A DNA stretch of 44,691 nucleotides, from positions 1-44,691 of the forward strand of contig CABYGA010000009.1 of the NCBI GenBank assembly GCA_902518415.1, in the 5' to 3' direction. How positions within the stretch are numbered: position 1 is the stretch's first letter; each line of letters opens with the position of its first letter. The notes beneath the pieces are model-generated. The model was not told the DNA's origin, did not search any database, and was given only the letters and a program-made list of their open reading frames with translations. The DNA comes from an uncultured Pelagibacteraceae bacterium. GTDB taxonomy: Bacteria > Pseudomonadota > Alphaproteobacteria > Pelagibacterales > AG-422-B15. Positions 25,821-39,290 of this stretch are shown one piece after another. The translations under genes were made by a program, and so were the position numbers.

Positions 25821-28494
25821 TTTTTCTAGGAAAAAGCTTATCTAGTATAACTGCAAGCGCTGGAAGTGTTGTCATTGCACAAACCATATTGATTAAAAAC
25901 ATAAATGTTAATAATGATCCCATATCGGCTTGGAATTTTAGTGCAGAAAATGACCAAGTTGAAACACCAATTGCCAAAGTGATTGCCGTGAAGACAACTG
26001 CTGCCCCAGTGTTAGCGAAGGTATGTTCAAAAGCCTCTGTTATATTCATGCCTTCCTTTAAGCGAGTCTGGGTTCTATTGTATATGTAAAATGCGTAATC
26101 TACACCCACGCCAACTGCCAGCACCATAACTGGAAGTGTTGAAACCTTCAAGCCTATTTGAGCTAAATCCATGAATGCATAGCCTAGCATTGTTGCAAAT
26201 GTTAGTGGTACTGTACAACATATTGTCGCGCGCCAATCAAGATAAGTTACAAATACTAGTATTAAAATAACTATATAAACAATTATCATCATCGGCAGCT
26301 CACCTTTTTCAATAACTTCGTTGGTTGCGTGCTGAATGCCAACTGATCCGCTTGCTAATCGATTTTTAATTTCATCAGATTCGAAAATGATACTTTCAAA
26401 CTCAGGATTATTTTTAAAAAACTCTTTAATGCTTATTTCAGATTGCTTGATGTCTTTCACCATGTAATTTACATTGTCATCGAATGAGTCAATGTCTCTG
26501 TAATAATTGATTAGGCCAGGGCCAAGCATAATATTTCTTGAATTAAAACCATTCTCATATCCAAAATCAGCGAATTCATCGTCTGTAAATACTTTAGGAT
26601 TATCAATATTTAATAGATCTTCAATATTAGTTTCTTCACCCCCTAAGTTATCAACATAAGGTATTACATCTGTTCCTTCTGCTGGCTTAGCTATTAAAGT
26701 TTTGAACGTTATTGTGTCATCTAACTCACGAAACTTCCTATTATATTCTTCAACACTTTCTATAACTGTACTAATAGTCGTTGCCTTATGGTCTTCAGTG
26801 AAAACATAGATGGGCATAATAGAACATTCTTCATTCAACAATCCAGTCGATGGATCTACAACGCTAGTTGCAAAACCTAGTGCTTGAGCATTACGAGGAA
26901 GATAAGACCATTTTAAATTACCTTCGGCGTATCCACTGAGAGCTCTCTTTGCAATACTTGAAAGTGAAATTACTTTTGTTACTCCTGGAATATTCTCTAA
27001 ATACCAATGAAGATTATTTTGTGCATCAACTACATAAGTAGATCTGCATGGGTTTAAACCTCCTGTTGCTAATGCCTCAGTAATTACAACCAAAACGTCT
27101 GTTGTAACATTGTACCTTTTTGTTATTTCATTTATATCTTGATTGAACCTTGCTTCGGGCCTTAACTCAGGAGCTCCTGCATGTAAATCACCAACATGCC
27201 TTTCACTAGCCAAGTATGCGGCACCAATAAATAATACTGCGCTTACTGATAGAGTAATAACGGCTTCTCTGGGTCTAGCTAATTTTCCAAAATATCCCAT
27301 AAGATTTTGTCTATAAGAGATTGCAGATTGTGCTCGGGTTGCAAAACTTTTGTTATATCTTGCGTAAGATGCTGCTAGGGGTAACATGATAAGGTTTGTT
27401 ACAATTTTAAAAGCAACACCAATAGATGCAGTAATGCCAAGTTCTTGGATCATTCCAATTGGCAATAAAATTAATGTACCAAATCCTACCAAGTCGGTGA
27501 CTAATGCCATTGAACCAGGTACAAGAAGTCTTGAGAAAGATGCCCTTGCAGCGTATTCGGCTGTTTGTCCTTCTATGACTTCCTTAGTAATCTGATTCAC
27601 TTGTTGAATACCATGAGAAACACCTATCGCAAAAACTAAAAATGGAACTAAAATTGCAAGAGGATCAAGTCCAAACCCAAGTATTTTGAGCATTCCAAAT
27701 TGCCATATAAGAGAAGTAAGTGAGCAAATAAGTGGAAGAAATGTCAATGTCCAAGATCTAGAGTACCAATAGACCGCTAAAACTGTCAGAAAGAATGCAA
27801 GTCCAAAAAATATGACAACATTATAAGCTTCACTTGCAATATCAGAAATCATTTTTGCGAAGCCAGTTATCTCAACTCGATAGTCGCCCTGTTCATACTC
27901 ATCTCTTATTGTTTCAATTTCTTGACCGAGCTTAAGGTAATCTAATTTTTCCCCAGTTTTAGGATTGTATTCAGTTAACTCAACTTTAATGAGCGATGAA
28001 GTAAAATCATTCGCCACAATACTTCCAACATGTCCACCTGTTAATATTCTTTCCTTAATGCTTTCAATAATTTTTGGTGTAAGACTTTCAGGAGTAACTG
28101 TTCCTGGTATCACCTCAGAACTCTCAAAGCCTTCTTCCGTTACTCTCATTACTCTAATATTAGGGGTCCATAGAGATTGCATTGATCCCTGGTTCACACC
28201 AGGTAGATATCTTATTGTATTATTTAAATTAAAGAGCTTGGATAAATATTCTTTTGTAAAAATATCACCTTCAGTTTTTCTTAAAGCGATGGTAATACTA
28301 TTTGTTCCACTAAGATCATCCTGATACTCATAATATGTTTTTACAAATGAATGGCTGTTGGGTAGCTGTTTTGCAAAACCTGCATCCATTCTTATCTGAA
28401 CTGCAAAATAAGCCATCACAATTGTAATGAGGACAAATCCAGCAAGAACTGGAAGACGGTATCTGAAAAACCAATTTTCTATTTTTTGTAACAT
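25807..28494 (-). CDS. RND/MMPL-family exporter
   Basis: An 895-aa membrane protein with two six-helix halves and two large periplasmic loops. Typical segments are VRIMDAGFAKQLP-like IRMDAGFAKQLPNSH after helix 1, VPFLVFAIGVSHGIQQVNQ in helix 4, and VLAVGVGVDYAFYIYNRTQ in the second half. It belongs to the predicted RND-superfamily exporters whose genes in other proteobacteria usually sit with DUF1329 and DUF1302 outer-membrane protein genes; neither is here. The cargo is probably a lipid or hydrophobic compound, by family analogy only. It is a single-gene unit, with the ABC ATPase gene tail-to-tail and a 210-bp gap upstream. Confidence 0.9.
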   Translation of the reverse strand: MLQKIENWFFRYRLPVLAGFVLITIVMAYFAVQIRMDAGFAKQLPNSHSFVKTYYEYQDDLSGTNSITIALRKTEGDIFTKEYLSKLFNLNNTIRYLPGVNQGSMQSLWTPNIRVMRVTEEGFESSEVIPGTVTPESLTPKIIESIKERILTGGHVGSIVANDFTSSLIKVELTEYNPKTGEKLDYLKLGQEIETIRDEYEQGDYRVEITGFAKMISDIASEAYNVVIFFGLAFFLTVLAVYWYSRSWTLTFLPLICSLTSLIWQFGMLKILGFGLDPLAILVPFLVFAIGVSHGIQQVNQITKEVIEGQTAEYAARASFSRLLVPGSMALVTDLVGFGTLILLPIGMIQELGITASIGVAFKIVTNLIMLPLAASYARYNKSFATRAQSAISYRQNLMGYFGKLARPREAVITLSVSAVLFIGAAYLASERHVGDLHAGAPELRPEARFNQDINEITKRYNVTTDVLVVITEALATGGLNPCRSTYVVDAQNNLHWYLENIPGVTKVISLSSIAKRALSGYAEGNLKWSYLPRNAQALGFATSVVDPSTGLLNEECSIMPIYVFTEDHKATTISTVIESVEEYNRKFRELDDTITFKTLIAKPAEGTDVIPYVDNLGGEETNIEDLLNIDNPKVFTDDEFADFGYENGFNSRNIMLGPGLINYYRDIDSFDDNVNYMVKDIKQSEISIKEFFKNNPEFESIIFESDEIKNRLASGSVGIQHATNEVIEKGELPMMIIVYIVILILVFVTYLDWRATICCTVPLTFATMLGYAFMDLAQIGLKVSTLPVMVLAVGVGVDYAFYIYNRTQTRLKEGMNITEAFEHTFANTGAAVVFTAITLAIGVSTWSFSALKFQADMGSLLTFMFLINMVCAMTTLPALAVILDKLFPRKITSG

Positions 28495-28658
28495 TATGGG
28501 TATTTATAATAGTGGCTCAAAATATGGAAAAAATCATAGTTTGTACAACAAATTCTTTAAGTTTTTAATTCAAATTAAAGTTATAATTAATAGATGAAAA
28601 TTATGACATATTTGTTTACAATTTATAAACTATTGAAAATAAATGTAATTTTTTTAAT

Positions 28659-28682
28659 ATTTATGAACATATGCTCATAAAT
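28659..28682. promoter_or_regulatory. Near-perfect 24-bp palindrome upstream of ferritin-like gene
   Basis: ATTTATGA-A-CATATG-C-TCATAAAT: all positions pair except one (A/C). It ends 22 bp before the ATG at 28705, in the 210-bp divergent gap between the RND exporter and the ferritin-like gene. Size and symmetry fit a dimeric repressor operator. A hairpin in the mRNA leader is another reading. The rest of the gap is AT-rich without a clear gene. Confidence 0.5.
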
Positions 28683-28704
28683 TTATAGGACATAATTTAT
28701 AATT

Positions 28705-29916
28705 ATGTATAATAATCACATGGCCGAACTACAACAAAAATTAGATTTTGCAAAAATATATGCGAAAGATCAGATCTTTAAATTGAAAAGAATGTGGCAA
28801 ATGTCACGTAATGGAAAAAATGCGATGAATAAAGATCCAGCATATAACGCCACTAACCCTAGTCATTTCATACCGATGATAGAAAGAGATAGATACATTG
28901 AAAGAGTTGATAGTTTTGATCAGATGATATCAGCAACTCATAAACATTTTTGGGATCCAAATGACAAATCTTACATTGATTTTGACGAGCCGTTTGACAT
29001 GGAAAATGAATATATAGTCGACCCTAATGTCTTTTGCATGGAGCTTAGAGTACCTGCGATTGCTGATAGCTTGACTGAAAAACAAAAAATTAAATTAAAT
29101 AATGAGAGTTTCAGATGGGTGCTTTCTCAGATTCTGCATGGTGAGCAAGGTGCTTTATCTTTAAGTGCGAGTCTTTGCCATGTATTAAAAGATCCGGGAG
29201 CACAAGAATATGCAGCTAACCAAACTCGCGAAGAAGCTAGACATGTTACTGGGTTTACTAATTATATAAAAGCAAGATGGGGATCTCCATATCCAGTTGG
29301 TCCAACTCTAGGAAGAATTTTAGAACAAATTGTGTCATCGGATGTTGTTTATAAAAAAATTGTTGGAATGCAAATGATGATTGAAGGTCTTGCAATGGGT
29401 GCGTTTGGTATGGCTCACCAAGATACTAATGATCCACTCCTTAAAACTCTTTTGAAATTCACAATGAGTGATGAGGCGTTTCATCATAAGTTTGGTAAAA
29501 TTTGGGCAGATAGAACTGTGCCTAAGTTATCTGAATCAGAAAGATACAAAGTAGAAGATTGGTCTGCGATGATTTTCAAAGATTTGCTCTACAACCTTGT
29601 TAATCCTTGGGAAAAAAAAGCAATTTATCAAAGCGTTGGCCTAGATCATAAATTTGTAACTAAACACTTTATGCAAGAAATTGATCGAGACTCTGTAATA
29701 CGCGAAGAAATGATGGAAAGTAACAATATATTCAGAGTACTTTGTAAAACGCTACTTAAAGCAAATATCATCACTGAAAGAACAAGAAAAACTTACGCTG
29801 AATTTGTAAATATGGAAGAGCTTAATGCTGAAGATGATGAAGTTGCAGGAATTGACATAGCAAACGAAGGATTAGCTCAACTTGAACAAATCAATAAAGG
29901 CCGTAAAGTAGCTTAA
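28705..29916 (+). CDS. Ferritin-like di-iron protein, about 400 aa
   Basis: A 403-aa all-helical-looking protein with the ligand pattern of ferritin-like di-iron enzymes: E147 (LHGEQGAL), E177 with H180 (REEARH), E227 (MMIEGLAMGAF) and E257 with H260 (SDEAFHHKFG). This E...ExxH...E...ExxH pattern suggests an oxygen-activating di-iron site rather than simple iron storage, and the length exceeds ferritins. The substrate is unknown; desaturase- or hydroxylase-like chemistry is possible. The N-terminal 90 residues form a polar extension of unknown use. Start: ATG 28705; ATG 28720 (MAELQQ) is an alternative. It faces the regA gene tail-to-tail with a 12-bp gap and has a 24-bp palindrome just upstream. 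Confidence 0.82.
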   Translation: MYNNHMAELQQKLDFAKIYAKDQIFKLKRMWQMSRNGKNAMNKDPAYNATNPSHFIPMIERDRYIERVDSFDQMISATHKHFWDPNDKSYIDFDEPFDMENEYIVDPNVFCMELRVPAIADSLTEKQKIKLNNESFRWVLSQILHGEQGALSLSASLCHVLKDPGAQEYAANQTREEARHVTGFTNYIKARWGSPYPVGPTLGRILEQIVSSDVVYKKIVGMQMMIEGLAMGAFGMAHQDTNDPLLKTLLKFTMSDEAFHHKFGKIWADRTVPKLSESERYKVEDWSAMIFKDLLYNLVNPWEKKAIYQSVGLDHKFVTKHFMQEIDRDSVIREEMMESNNIFRVLCKTLLKANIITERTRKTYAEFVNMEELNAEDDEVAGIDIANEGLAQLEQINKGRKVA

Positions 29917-29928
29917 TTTCTATAGATT

Positions 29929-30486
29929 TTATTTTGGTGATTTTTTCTGAAGTATTCTTTGTAGTGTTCTTCGGTGCATTTTCAATCTTCTGGCTGTCTC
30001 TGAAACGTTTCTATTACACAACTCATAAACCCTAAGTATATGCTCCCATTTTACTCTATCAGCTGACATAGGGTTCTTTGGAGGTTCTGGACTAGATGAA
30101 TAAGGTGCTTTTAAAGCTGCTTCAATATCATCTGCATCTGCAGGCTTCGCTAAATAGTCGCAAGCTCCTTCTTTCACAGCCGCAACTGCAGTTGGAATAT
30201 TTCCATATCCAGTAAGCATAACAATTTTACTATCAGATCTTTGTTTTGAAAGTAGAGATACTATCTCTAAACCGTTTCCATCATCTAGCCTTAGATCAAC
30301 TACAGCATATTTTGGAAATTTCTCTGCTAGTAAAGACTTAGCCTCTTGAACTGAAGCAGCGCCATATGCTTCGTACCCTTTTCTTCTCATAGCAGTAATA
30401 AGTCTATTTCTAAACACATCATCGTCATCAAGTATCAATAACGACTTATCTAAGTTTAAGTTATTTTCTATATTATTCATCTTCAA
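29929..30486 (-). CDS. regA: Redox response regulator RegA/ActR/PrrA
   Basis: A 185-aa regulator. The receiver domain has LILDDDDVFRNRL and phospho-acceptor D64 (AVVDLRLDDGNG), with MLTGYGNIPTAVAAVKEGA and YLAKPAD. A short proline-rich linker (SSSPEPPKNPMSADRVKWEHI) is followed by the Fis-type helix-turn-helix CNRNVSETARRLKMHRRTLQRIL. This linker and helix-turn-helix are almost invariant in RegA homologues. It controls energy and redox metabolism genes in alphaproteobacteria. The gene overlaps regB by 14 bp, so the kinase and regulator are translationally coupled. The senC gene that often accompanies regA is not seen. Confidence 0.96.
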   Translation of the reverse strand: MKMNNIENNLNLDKSLLILDDDDVFRNRLITAMRRKGYEAYGAASVQEAKSLLAEKFPKYAVVDLRLDDGNGLEIVSLLSKQRSDSKIVMLTGYGNIPTAVAAVKEGACDYLAKPADADDIEAALKAPYSSSPEPPKNPMSADRVKWEHILRVYELCNRNVSETARRLKMHRRTLQRILQKKSPK

Positions 30487-31771
30487 GTCCTAGGGCGCTT
30501 TTAATTAAGATTACCTGAACACATCCGCCTTTATTCTTTCTATAGAGAAACTTAATCTCACCAAGTGACTTTGCAAGTAAGTTCTTCGAAATAAATAAAC
30601 CCAGACCCAGACCTTCCTTATCCTTGTCTCTATTATTACGTAAATATGGCTCACCTAGAAATGGATAAATTTCAGATGCAAACCCTGGACCATCATCAAC
30701 AATCTCTATTATGATTTTTCCCTCTTCATTTTTTAAACTAATTTCTACAGAATTTACAGCATACTTAAATGCATTATCTATAATATTAGTTAGTGCATGT
30801 ACTAGTTCAGCAGATCTGTGAATAACAACTTTATCTCTTTCAAAATAGTCATCAAAAGATATATGAAATTTTATTTTATTGTCATCATATGGCGAAACAA
30901 TTTCATTTATTAAACGAATAAAATTTAATTGATTAATAAATTCATTACTTTTATCAGATAAATTATTTGATCTCAGTCGTTCTAATATTTCTTTACACCT
31001 CTCTAGTTGAGATTGAATAACTAATAAATCCTCACTTAAAGCTCCATCTTTATTATTGTTAACTAATTCCTTATTGATGATTGAAATTGTTGAAAGTGGT
31101 GTTCCTAGTTCATGAACAGCTGCAGCAGTAAGGCTCATTAAAGCTGAGACCTGTTCTTCATTGGATAGTGATAATTGTGATTGTCTTAAAGCCTGTCTTG
31201 TTTTTCTTGAGTCATCTGCAACTCTAAAGCAGTAGGCCGTTATAAAAATTGAAGTAATTACTAAAGCTGACCATATTAAAAATATTTCAAATCCTGAAAA
31301 ATCACCTTTACTGATCCCGAGAGTTATGCTTTCAAGAGGATAGTAATAATAAGCTAAAAAATTGAGGGAGACGATGGCAATTACAGTTATCATAACTGTT
31401 CTTCTAAAATCTAAATATGTAGCTGCAATTACAAGTGGTGCCAATATCAAAACGCAGAAAGGATTTGTTAATCCACCAGTTAAATACAACAATGAAATTA
31501 ATTGAATTAAATCAAAAACTAAATAAAAAAAAGTTTCATTGTAATTAAGAATCTTTGTTAGAGGATACAAAACGCTTACTGCTATATTAAGAGTTACGCT
31601 AAGTAAGATTAATAAAATGCAGATATAAATATTAAAGACTATCTGGAAATAAAAAAAAGCTATAACGACAGCAGAGAATTGGCCAAGGACCGCTATCCAA
31701 CGAATAAGATTGAGTGTCCTTAATCGTAGGTTAATGTCTTCATTTTGCAATAAATCAGCAGAATTTTTCAA
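30473..31771 (-). CDS. regB: Redox sensor histidine kinase RegB/ActS/PrrB
   Basis: A 432-aa kinase with six N-terminal membrane helices. The quinone-sensing heptapeptide GGLTNPF (residues 99-105) matches the family pattern GGxxNPF. The H-box is AAAVHELGTPLSTIS with H220, and the redox-active cysteine region QSQLERCKEIL has C259. The ATPase domain has NIIDNAFKYA and DGPGFA, then LGLGLFISKNLLAKSLGG-like sequence. It reads the redox state of the quinone pool and phosphorylates RegA. All known sensing features are kept, so it is likely functional. It is divergent from the YgjP-like peptidase gene. Confidence 0.96.
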   Translation of the reverse strand: MKNSADLLQNEDINLRLRTLNLIRWIAVLGQFSAVVIAFFYFQIVFNIYICILLILLSVTLNIAVSVLYPLTKILNYNETFFYLVFDLIQLISLLYLTGGLTNPFCVLILAPLVIAATYLDFRRTVMITVIAIVSLNFLAYYYYPLESITLGISKGDFSGFEIFLIWSALVITSIFITAYCFRVADDSRKTRQALRQSQLSLSNEEQVSALMSLTAAAVHELGTPLSTISIINKELVNNNKDGALSEDLLVIQSQLERCKEILERLRSNNLSDKSNEFINQLNFIRLINEIVSPYDDNKIKFHISFDDYFERDKVVIHRSAELVHALTNIIDNAFKYAVNSVEISLKNEEGKIIIEIVDDGPGFASEIYPFLGEPYLRNNRDKDKEGLGLGLFISKNLLAKSLGEIKFLYRKNKGGCVQVILIKSALGLEDE

Positions 31772-31826
31772 AATATATTCAAAATTTAAAAGTTATAATA
31801 TTTATATAATAATTTATAGTTTCTTT

Positions 31827-36083
<4,257 letters not shown>

Positions 36084-37211
36084 TCAAATACGCATTGGCA
36101 TTAAAACAAAGAATAAATTTTCGTCAGTTTTATCTATAATAATAGCAGGTGATATTGAATCGAGTAAGTTTACATCTATTTCATCACCATCAACCTCATT
36201 ACAGATATCCAGCAGATACCTAGAATTAAAACCAATATCAACTTTTTCATTAGTATAACTAATATCAATCTCTTCTTTTGCGGATCCCTTAGATTGACTT
36301 TCAACGCTGAGATTTAGTTTATTATTTTCAATTGTTAATTTAATTGCCTTTGATTTTGTTTCCTCATTAATAGCTACAGCTGATACTCTATCAATAGCAT
36401 TTTTAAGTTCAGAATTATTTGTTTTAAATTTTTTATCATTATTTTGGGGAATAACTTTTGTATAATCAGGAAAAGTACCGTCAATTACTTTTGATATTAT
36501 TTTCAAATTATTAAATGAGAACTTAATTTTATTTTCGTTTAAAGATACACTGACGTCACCATCAGCATCATCTAATACCTTTCTTAATTCAAAAACTGTT
36601 TTTTTAGGGATGATTATTCCAGTAATTTCTTCAGCACCTTGTGGAAGAGGTATATCATATTGAGCCAATCGATGTCCATCAGTTGCTACGGCTCTTAAAA
36701 ATTTAATAGAATTACTTTCTGCTTTATGAAAAAAAATACCATTTAAATAGTATCTTGTTTCTTCATTAGATATTGCAAACTTTGTTTTGTCGATCATCCT
36801 GCTTAGTTCATCAGAACTAATTACAAAATTAGTAGATAAATCTTTATCTGAAAGTATTGGGAAATCCTCAGTCTTTAACGTGGAAAGATTAAATTTAGAC
36901 CTTCCACACTTTAATATTAGCTCTGTGTCTTCGTCGCCCATACTCAGTATTACGTCTGATCCTGAAGGCAATCTTTTAACAATTTCAAAGAAAGTTATTG
37001 CAGGAACAGAAATTTCCCCTGAGTTCACTATTTCTGCATCTATTTTGTCGGAACAAAAAATATCTAGATTAGTAGAGGATAGGGTAAGCTCGTTGTTTTC
37101 TGCAGATAATACAATATTAGATAATATTGGTAATGTATGTCTAACCTCAACAATTCCGTGTATATGATTTAGAGCTTTTAAAAGGTCAGAACTGTTTGCT
37201 TTAATTTCCAT
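36084..37211 (-). CDS. dnaN: DNA polymerase III sliding clamp, beta subunit
   Basis: A 375-aa protein of the clamp family, normal length for three repeated domains. Marks include the start SDLLKALNHIHGIVEVRHTLPILSN-type segment, SSTNLDIF, PAITFFEIVKRLP and the C-terminal FFVLMPMRI, which is the classic clamp ending. It forms a ring on DNA tethering the polymerase. The gene sits 63 bp after dnaA on the same strand, with recF directly abutting. Confidence 0.98.
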   Translation of the reverse strand: MEIKANSSDLLKALNHIHGIVEVRHTLPILSNIVLSAENNELTLSSTNLDIFCSDKIDAEIVNSGEISVPAITFFEIVKRLPSGSDVILSMGDEDTELILKCGRSKFNLSTLKTEDFPILSDKDLSTNFVISSDELSRMIDKTKFAISNEETRYYLNGIFFHKAESNSIKFLRAVATDGHRLAQYDIPLPQGAEEITGIIIPKKTVFELRKVLDDADGDVSVSLNENKIKFSFNNLKIISKVIDGTFPDYTKVIPQNNDKKFKTNNSELKNAIDRVSAVAINEETKSKAIKLTIENNKLNLSVESQSKGSAKEEIDISYTNEKVDIGFNSRYLLDICNEVDGDEIDVNLLDSISPAIIIDKTDENLFFVLMPMRI

Positions 37212-37274
37212 AAATCTAATTAATTATTATTACTATAACATATTTCTTCAATTTTTTGAATAATATGAAAATAA

Positions 37275-38687
37275 CTAAACTGATGTGATCATCTGGGTAA
37301 TTAAATTAATATCCTCATCAAATTTTGGATTATTCTGTTTTAATTCTTCAATCTTTTTAACCGCATGTATTACAGTTGTATGGTCTCTGCCTCCAAATTT
37401 TCTACCAATCTCTGGCAAAGATCTAGTTGTCAATTTTTTTGTAAGGTACATCGCCACCTGTCTTGGTCGAGCAAAAGTTCTGATCCTTCTGCTTGAAATT
37501 AGATCATCAATTTTAATATTAAAATAACTTGCAACCTTATTTTGAATCTCATCGATTGTTATTCTTCGATTGCTCGATTTAAGCAAATCTTTAAGAACTG
37601 ATTTTGTTAATTCGATATCAATCTTTTTTCCTAATATGTTTGAAAAAGTGAATACTTTATTCAAAGCGCCTTCTAGTTCTCTTATATTTGATGTTATTGT
37701 TTTAGCTAAAAATTCTAGAATATTTTCATCAAGTTCAAATGTACTATTTTTATTTTTTTCTCTTAATTCACTATACTTATTTTTTATTATCGAATATCTC
37801 AATTCATATGTTGTTGGCATTATATCAACAACTAAACCTCCTGATAATCTTGACTTCATACGATCATCAAAACTACTGAGCTCACTTGGAGATCTATCTG
37901 CAGATATGATAACTCTTTTATTCAAATCTAATAATGAATTAAAAGTGTGAAAAAATTCTTCTTGAGTTGAATTTTTTCCAATCATAAACTGAATGTCGTC
38001 TATAATTAAAACATCAGCAGATCTAAATTTCTGCTTAAAAGTCATCGTGTCTTTTTGCCTAAGTGATTTTATAAACTGAAACATAAATCGTTCAGCTGAT
38101 AGATAAAGTACTTTACTGTTTACATTCTCTTCACTTATCTGCCAGGCTATAGCATGTAGAAGGTGAGTTTTTCCTAGTCCCACTCCACCATAAACATAAA
38201 GTGGATTAAATTCGTATGTGTCATCCGAGCAAAGTCTCTTGGCTGATGCAAAGGCAAGTTCGTTGGTAGGACCCGTTATAAATTTGTCAAAAGTGAATCT
38301 CTCATCTAATGGCCAATCGTCAGATGAATTTGAATTAAATGAAGCCTTAATCTGAATATTTTCTGAAGATATATCCTTATTTAGGTTAAGCATATTTGAA
38401 GTAAGTGCATTATCTATACTTATTTTTACTCGTTTAATATCAGGATTTTCTTGATTTAAAAAATAAATAATCTTGTCTAAATAATGTGAAGTAATCCAGT
38501 CTCTGATAAACCTTGTTGGAACTGTAAAATATATAATATCATTGTCTAAGTTTTTTATAGATATATTTTTTATCCAGCTATTAAATATTTCATTTCCATA
38601 TTCAGAATTAAGTTTTTTTAAAACAATATTCCATTGATCTCGAATGCTAGATTTTGAGGGGTGTGCATTTTCTAGATCTTGAAACAT
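37275..38687 (-). CDS. dnaA: Chromosomal replication initiator DnaA
   Basis: A 470-aa AAA+ initiator. An N-terminal domain (to about residue 85) binds partners, and the linker is low-complexity. The ATPase domain has Walker A YGGVGLGKTHLLHA (from 167), Walker B DVLIIDDIQF and the ISADRSPSEL segment. Domain IV ends with GRKFGGRDHTTVIHAVKKIEEL, the DnaA-box binding signature. It opens oriC at start of replication. A 324-bp non-coding gap separates it from rpsT. The ATG at 38687 gives the usual N-terminus. Confidence 0.98.
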   Translation of the reverse strand: MFQDLENAHPSKSSIRDQWNIVLKKLNSEYGNEIFNSWIKNISIKNLDNDIIYFTVPTRFIRDWITSHYLDKIIYFLNQENPDIKRVKISIDNALTSNMLNLNKDISSENIQIKASFNSNSSDDWPLDERFTFDKFITGPTNELAFASAKRLCSDDTYEFNPLYVYGGVGLGKTHLLHAIAWQISEENVNSKVLYLSAERFMFQFIKSLRQKDTMTFKQKFRSADVLIIDDIQFMIGKNSTQEEFFHTFNSLLDLNKRVIISADRSPSELSSFDDRMKSRLSGGLVVDIMPTTYELRYSIIKNKYSELREKNKNSTFELDENILEFLAKTITSNIRELEGALNKVFTFSNILGKKIDIELTKSVLKDLLKSSNRRITIDEIQNKVASYFNIKIDDLISSRRIRTFARPRQVAMYLTKKLTTRSLPEIGRKFGGRDHTTVIHAVKKIEELKQNNPKFDEDINLITQMITSV

Positions 38688-38771
38688 TAATTATAAACTC
38701 CCTCAATTTTACTCATTAAAATTGTATCCAATTTTAGATAAAAGCATAATTTTTTTTTGCACTTTTTTTAA

Positions 38772-38792
38772 TTTGGAAAATACAATTCCAAA
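38772..38792. repeat. Inverted repeat upstream of dnaA
   Basis: TTTGGAA-AATACAA-TTCCAAA, seven-base arms with a seven-base centre, about 85 bp upstream of the dnaA start. No T tract follows on the appropriate strand, so a terminator is not supported. It might be a protein-binding site in the dnaA control region. Confidence 0.35.
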
Positions 38793-38840
38793 AAGTACCT
38801 ACTGCATTCGAATTATGAATCCAGACCTAAAAAAAAATAA

Positions 38841-38849
38841 TTTGGATAA
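38841..38849 (-). promoter_or_regulatory. DnaA-box-like 9-mer
   Basis: TTTGGATAA (reverse TTATCCAAA) has one mismatch to the consensus TTATCCACA. Single occurrence at this quality in the dnaA upstream region; could serve dnaA autoregulation or origin binding. Confidence 0.35.
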
Positions 38850-38870
38850 TTAAAATGATTATTTTTAATT
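38848..38870. repeat. AT-only inverted repeat upstream of dnaA
   Basis: AATTAAAA-TGATTAT-TTTTAATT, eight-base arms, touching the DnaA-box-like 9-mer. Being made of A and T only in AT-rich DNA it may be chance, but an easily melted element next to a DnaA box would suit an unwinding site. Confidence 0.3.
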
Positions 38871-39011
38871 AAGTAAACTTAGCGTTATTAAAATTGAAGC
38901 GCAATAAAAAATATTATTTACTTGGTGCTAAATTTTAATACGAAATTAAACTCTATTGTTTCCAGATAACATCCATTGAGGGCCTTAACATACGGAAAAA
39001 GTTTGATGAAT

Positions 39012-39275
39012 CTATTTTAGTGATTTTATCTTATTCGATAGTCGAGAAATTTTTCTTGCTGCAGTGTTTTTATGAACAATTTTTTTTGACACGGCAGACA
39101 TCATTTCGGACTCAGCTGATCTCAGAGCAGTTTTTGCCGCCGACTTATCACCACTCACAATATTTAGTTCAACTTTTTTAATAAAGGTACGATATCTATT
39201 TCTCACTGACTTATTTACATCAGTTTTCTTAGATATTTCTCTTATTTTTGCTTTTGCAGATTTAGTGTTAGCCAT
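39012..39275 (-). CDS. rpsT: Ribosomal protein S20
   Basis: An 87-aa basic protein with the S20 pattern: MANTKSAKAKIREISKKT at the start, RNRYRTFIKKVE, then IVHKNTAARKISRLSNKIK at the end. It binds 16S rRNA in the small subunit. It lies 15 bp after fpg on the same strand, probably cotranscribed. The position between fpg and dnaA is common in alphaproteobacteria. No terminator hairpin with a T tract is visible downstream. Confidence 0.97.
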   Translation of the reverse strand: MANTKSAKAKIREISKKTDVNKSVRNRYRTFIKKVELNIVSGDKSAAKTALRSAESEMMSAVSKKIVHKNTAARKISRLSNKIKSLK

Positions 39276-39290
39276 ATTTTTTTGTATTTA

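Larger units (their letters stand above)
38688..39011. other. Candidate origin / dnaA regulatory region (324 bp, no gene)
   Basis: The longest gene-free stretch in the window, AT-rich, between dnaA and rpsT. No ORF over about 12 codons is seen. One DnaA-box-like 9-mer (TTTGGATAA at 38841-38849, one mismatch to TGTGGATAA) is present, with weaker ones (TTTAGATAA at 38733-38741). Two inverted repeats occur (38772-38792, 38848-38870). The surrounding genes read away from this region on both sides (dnaA leftwards; ubiE and following rightwards), which fits an origin. It also has to hold the dnaA promoter, so it may be only that. No clear DnaA-box cluster was seen. Confidence 0.4.

Noticed and set aside
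27965-28324. 119-aa plus-strand ORF within the RND exporter gene
   Set aside because: Shadow on the opposite strand of a clear coding gene; composition follows the real frame.
31710-31826. TTG start for the YgjP-like peptidase
   Set aside because: Overlaps the regB 5' end and adds sequence unlike the family; ATG 31827 is preferred.
36787-37167. 126-aa plus-strand ORF within dnaN (and a similar one at 37570-37950 within dnaA)
   Set aside because: Both lie antisense to universal genes and show no domain signs.
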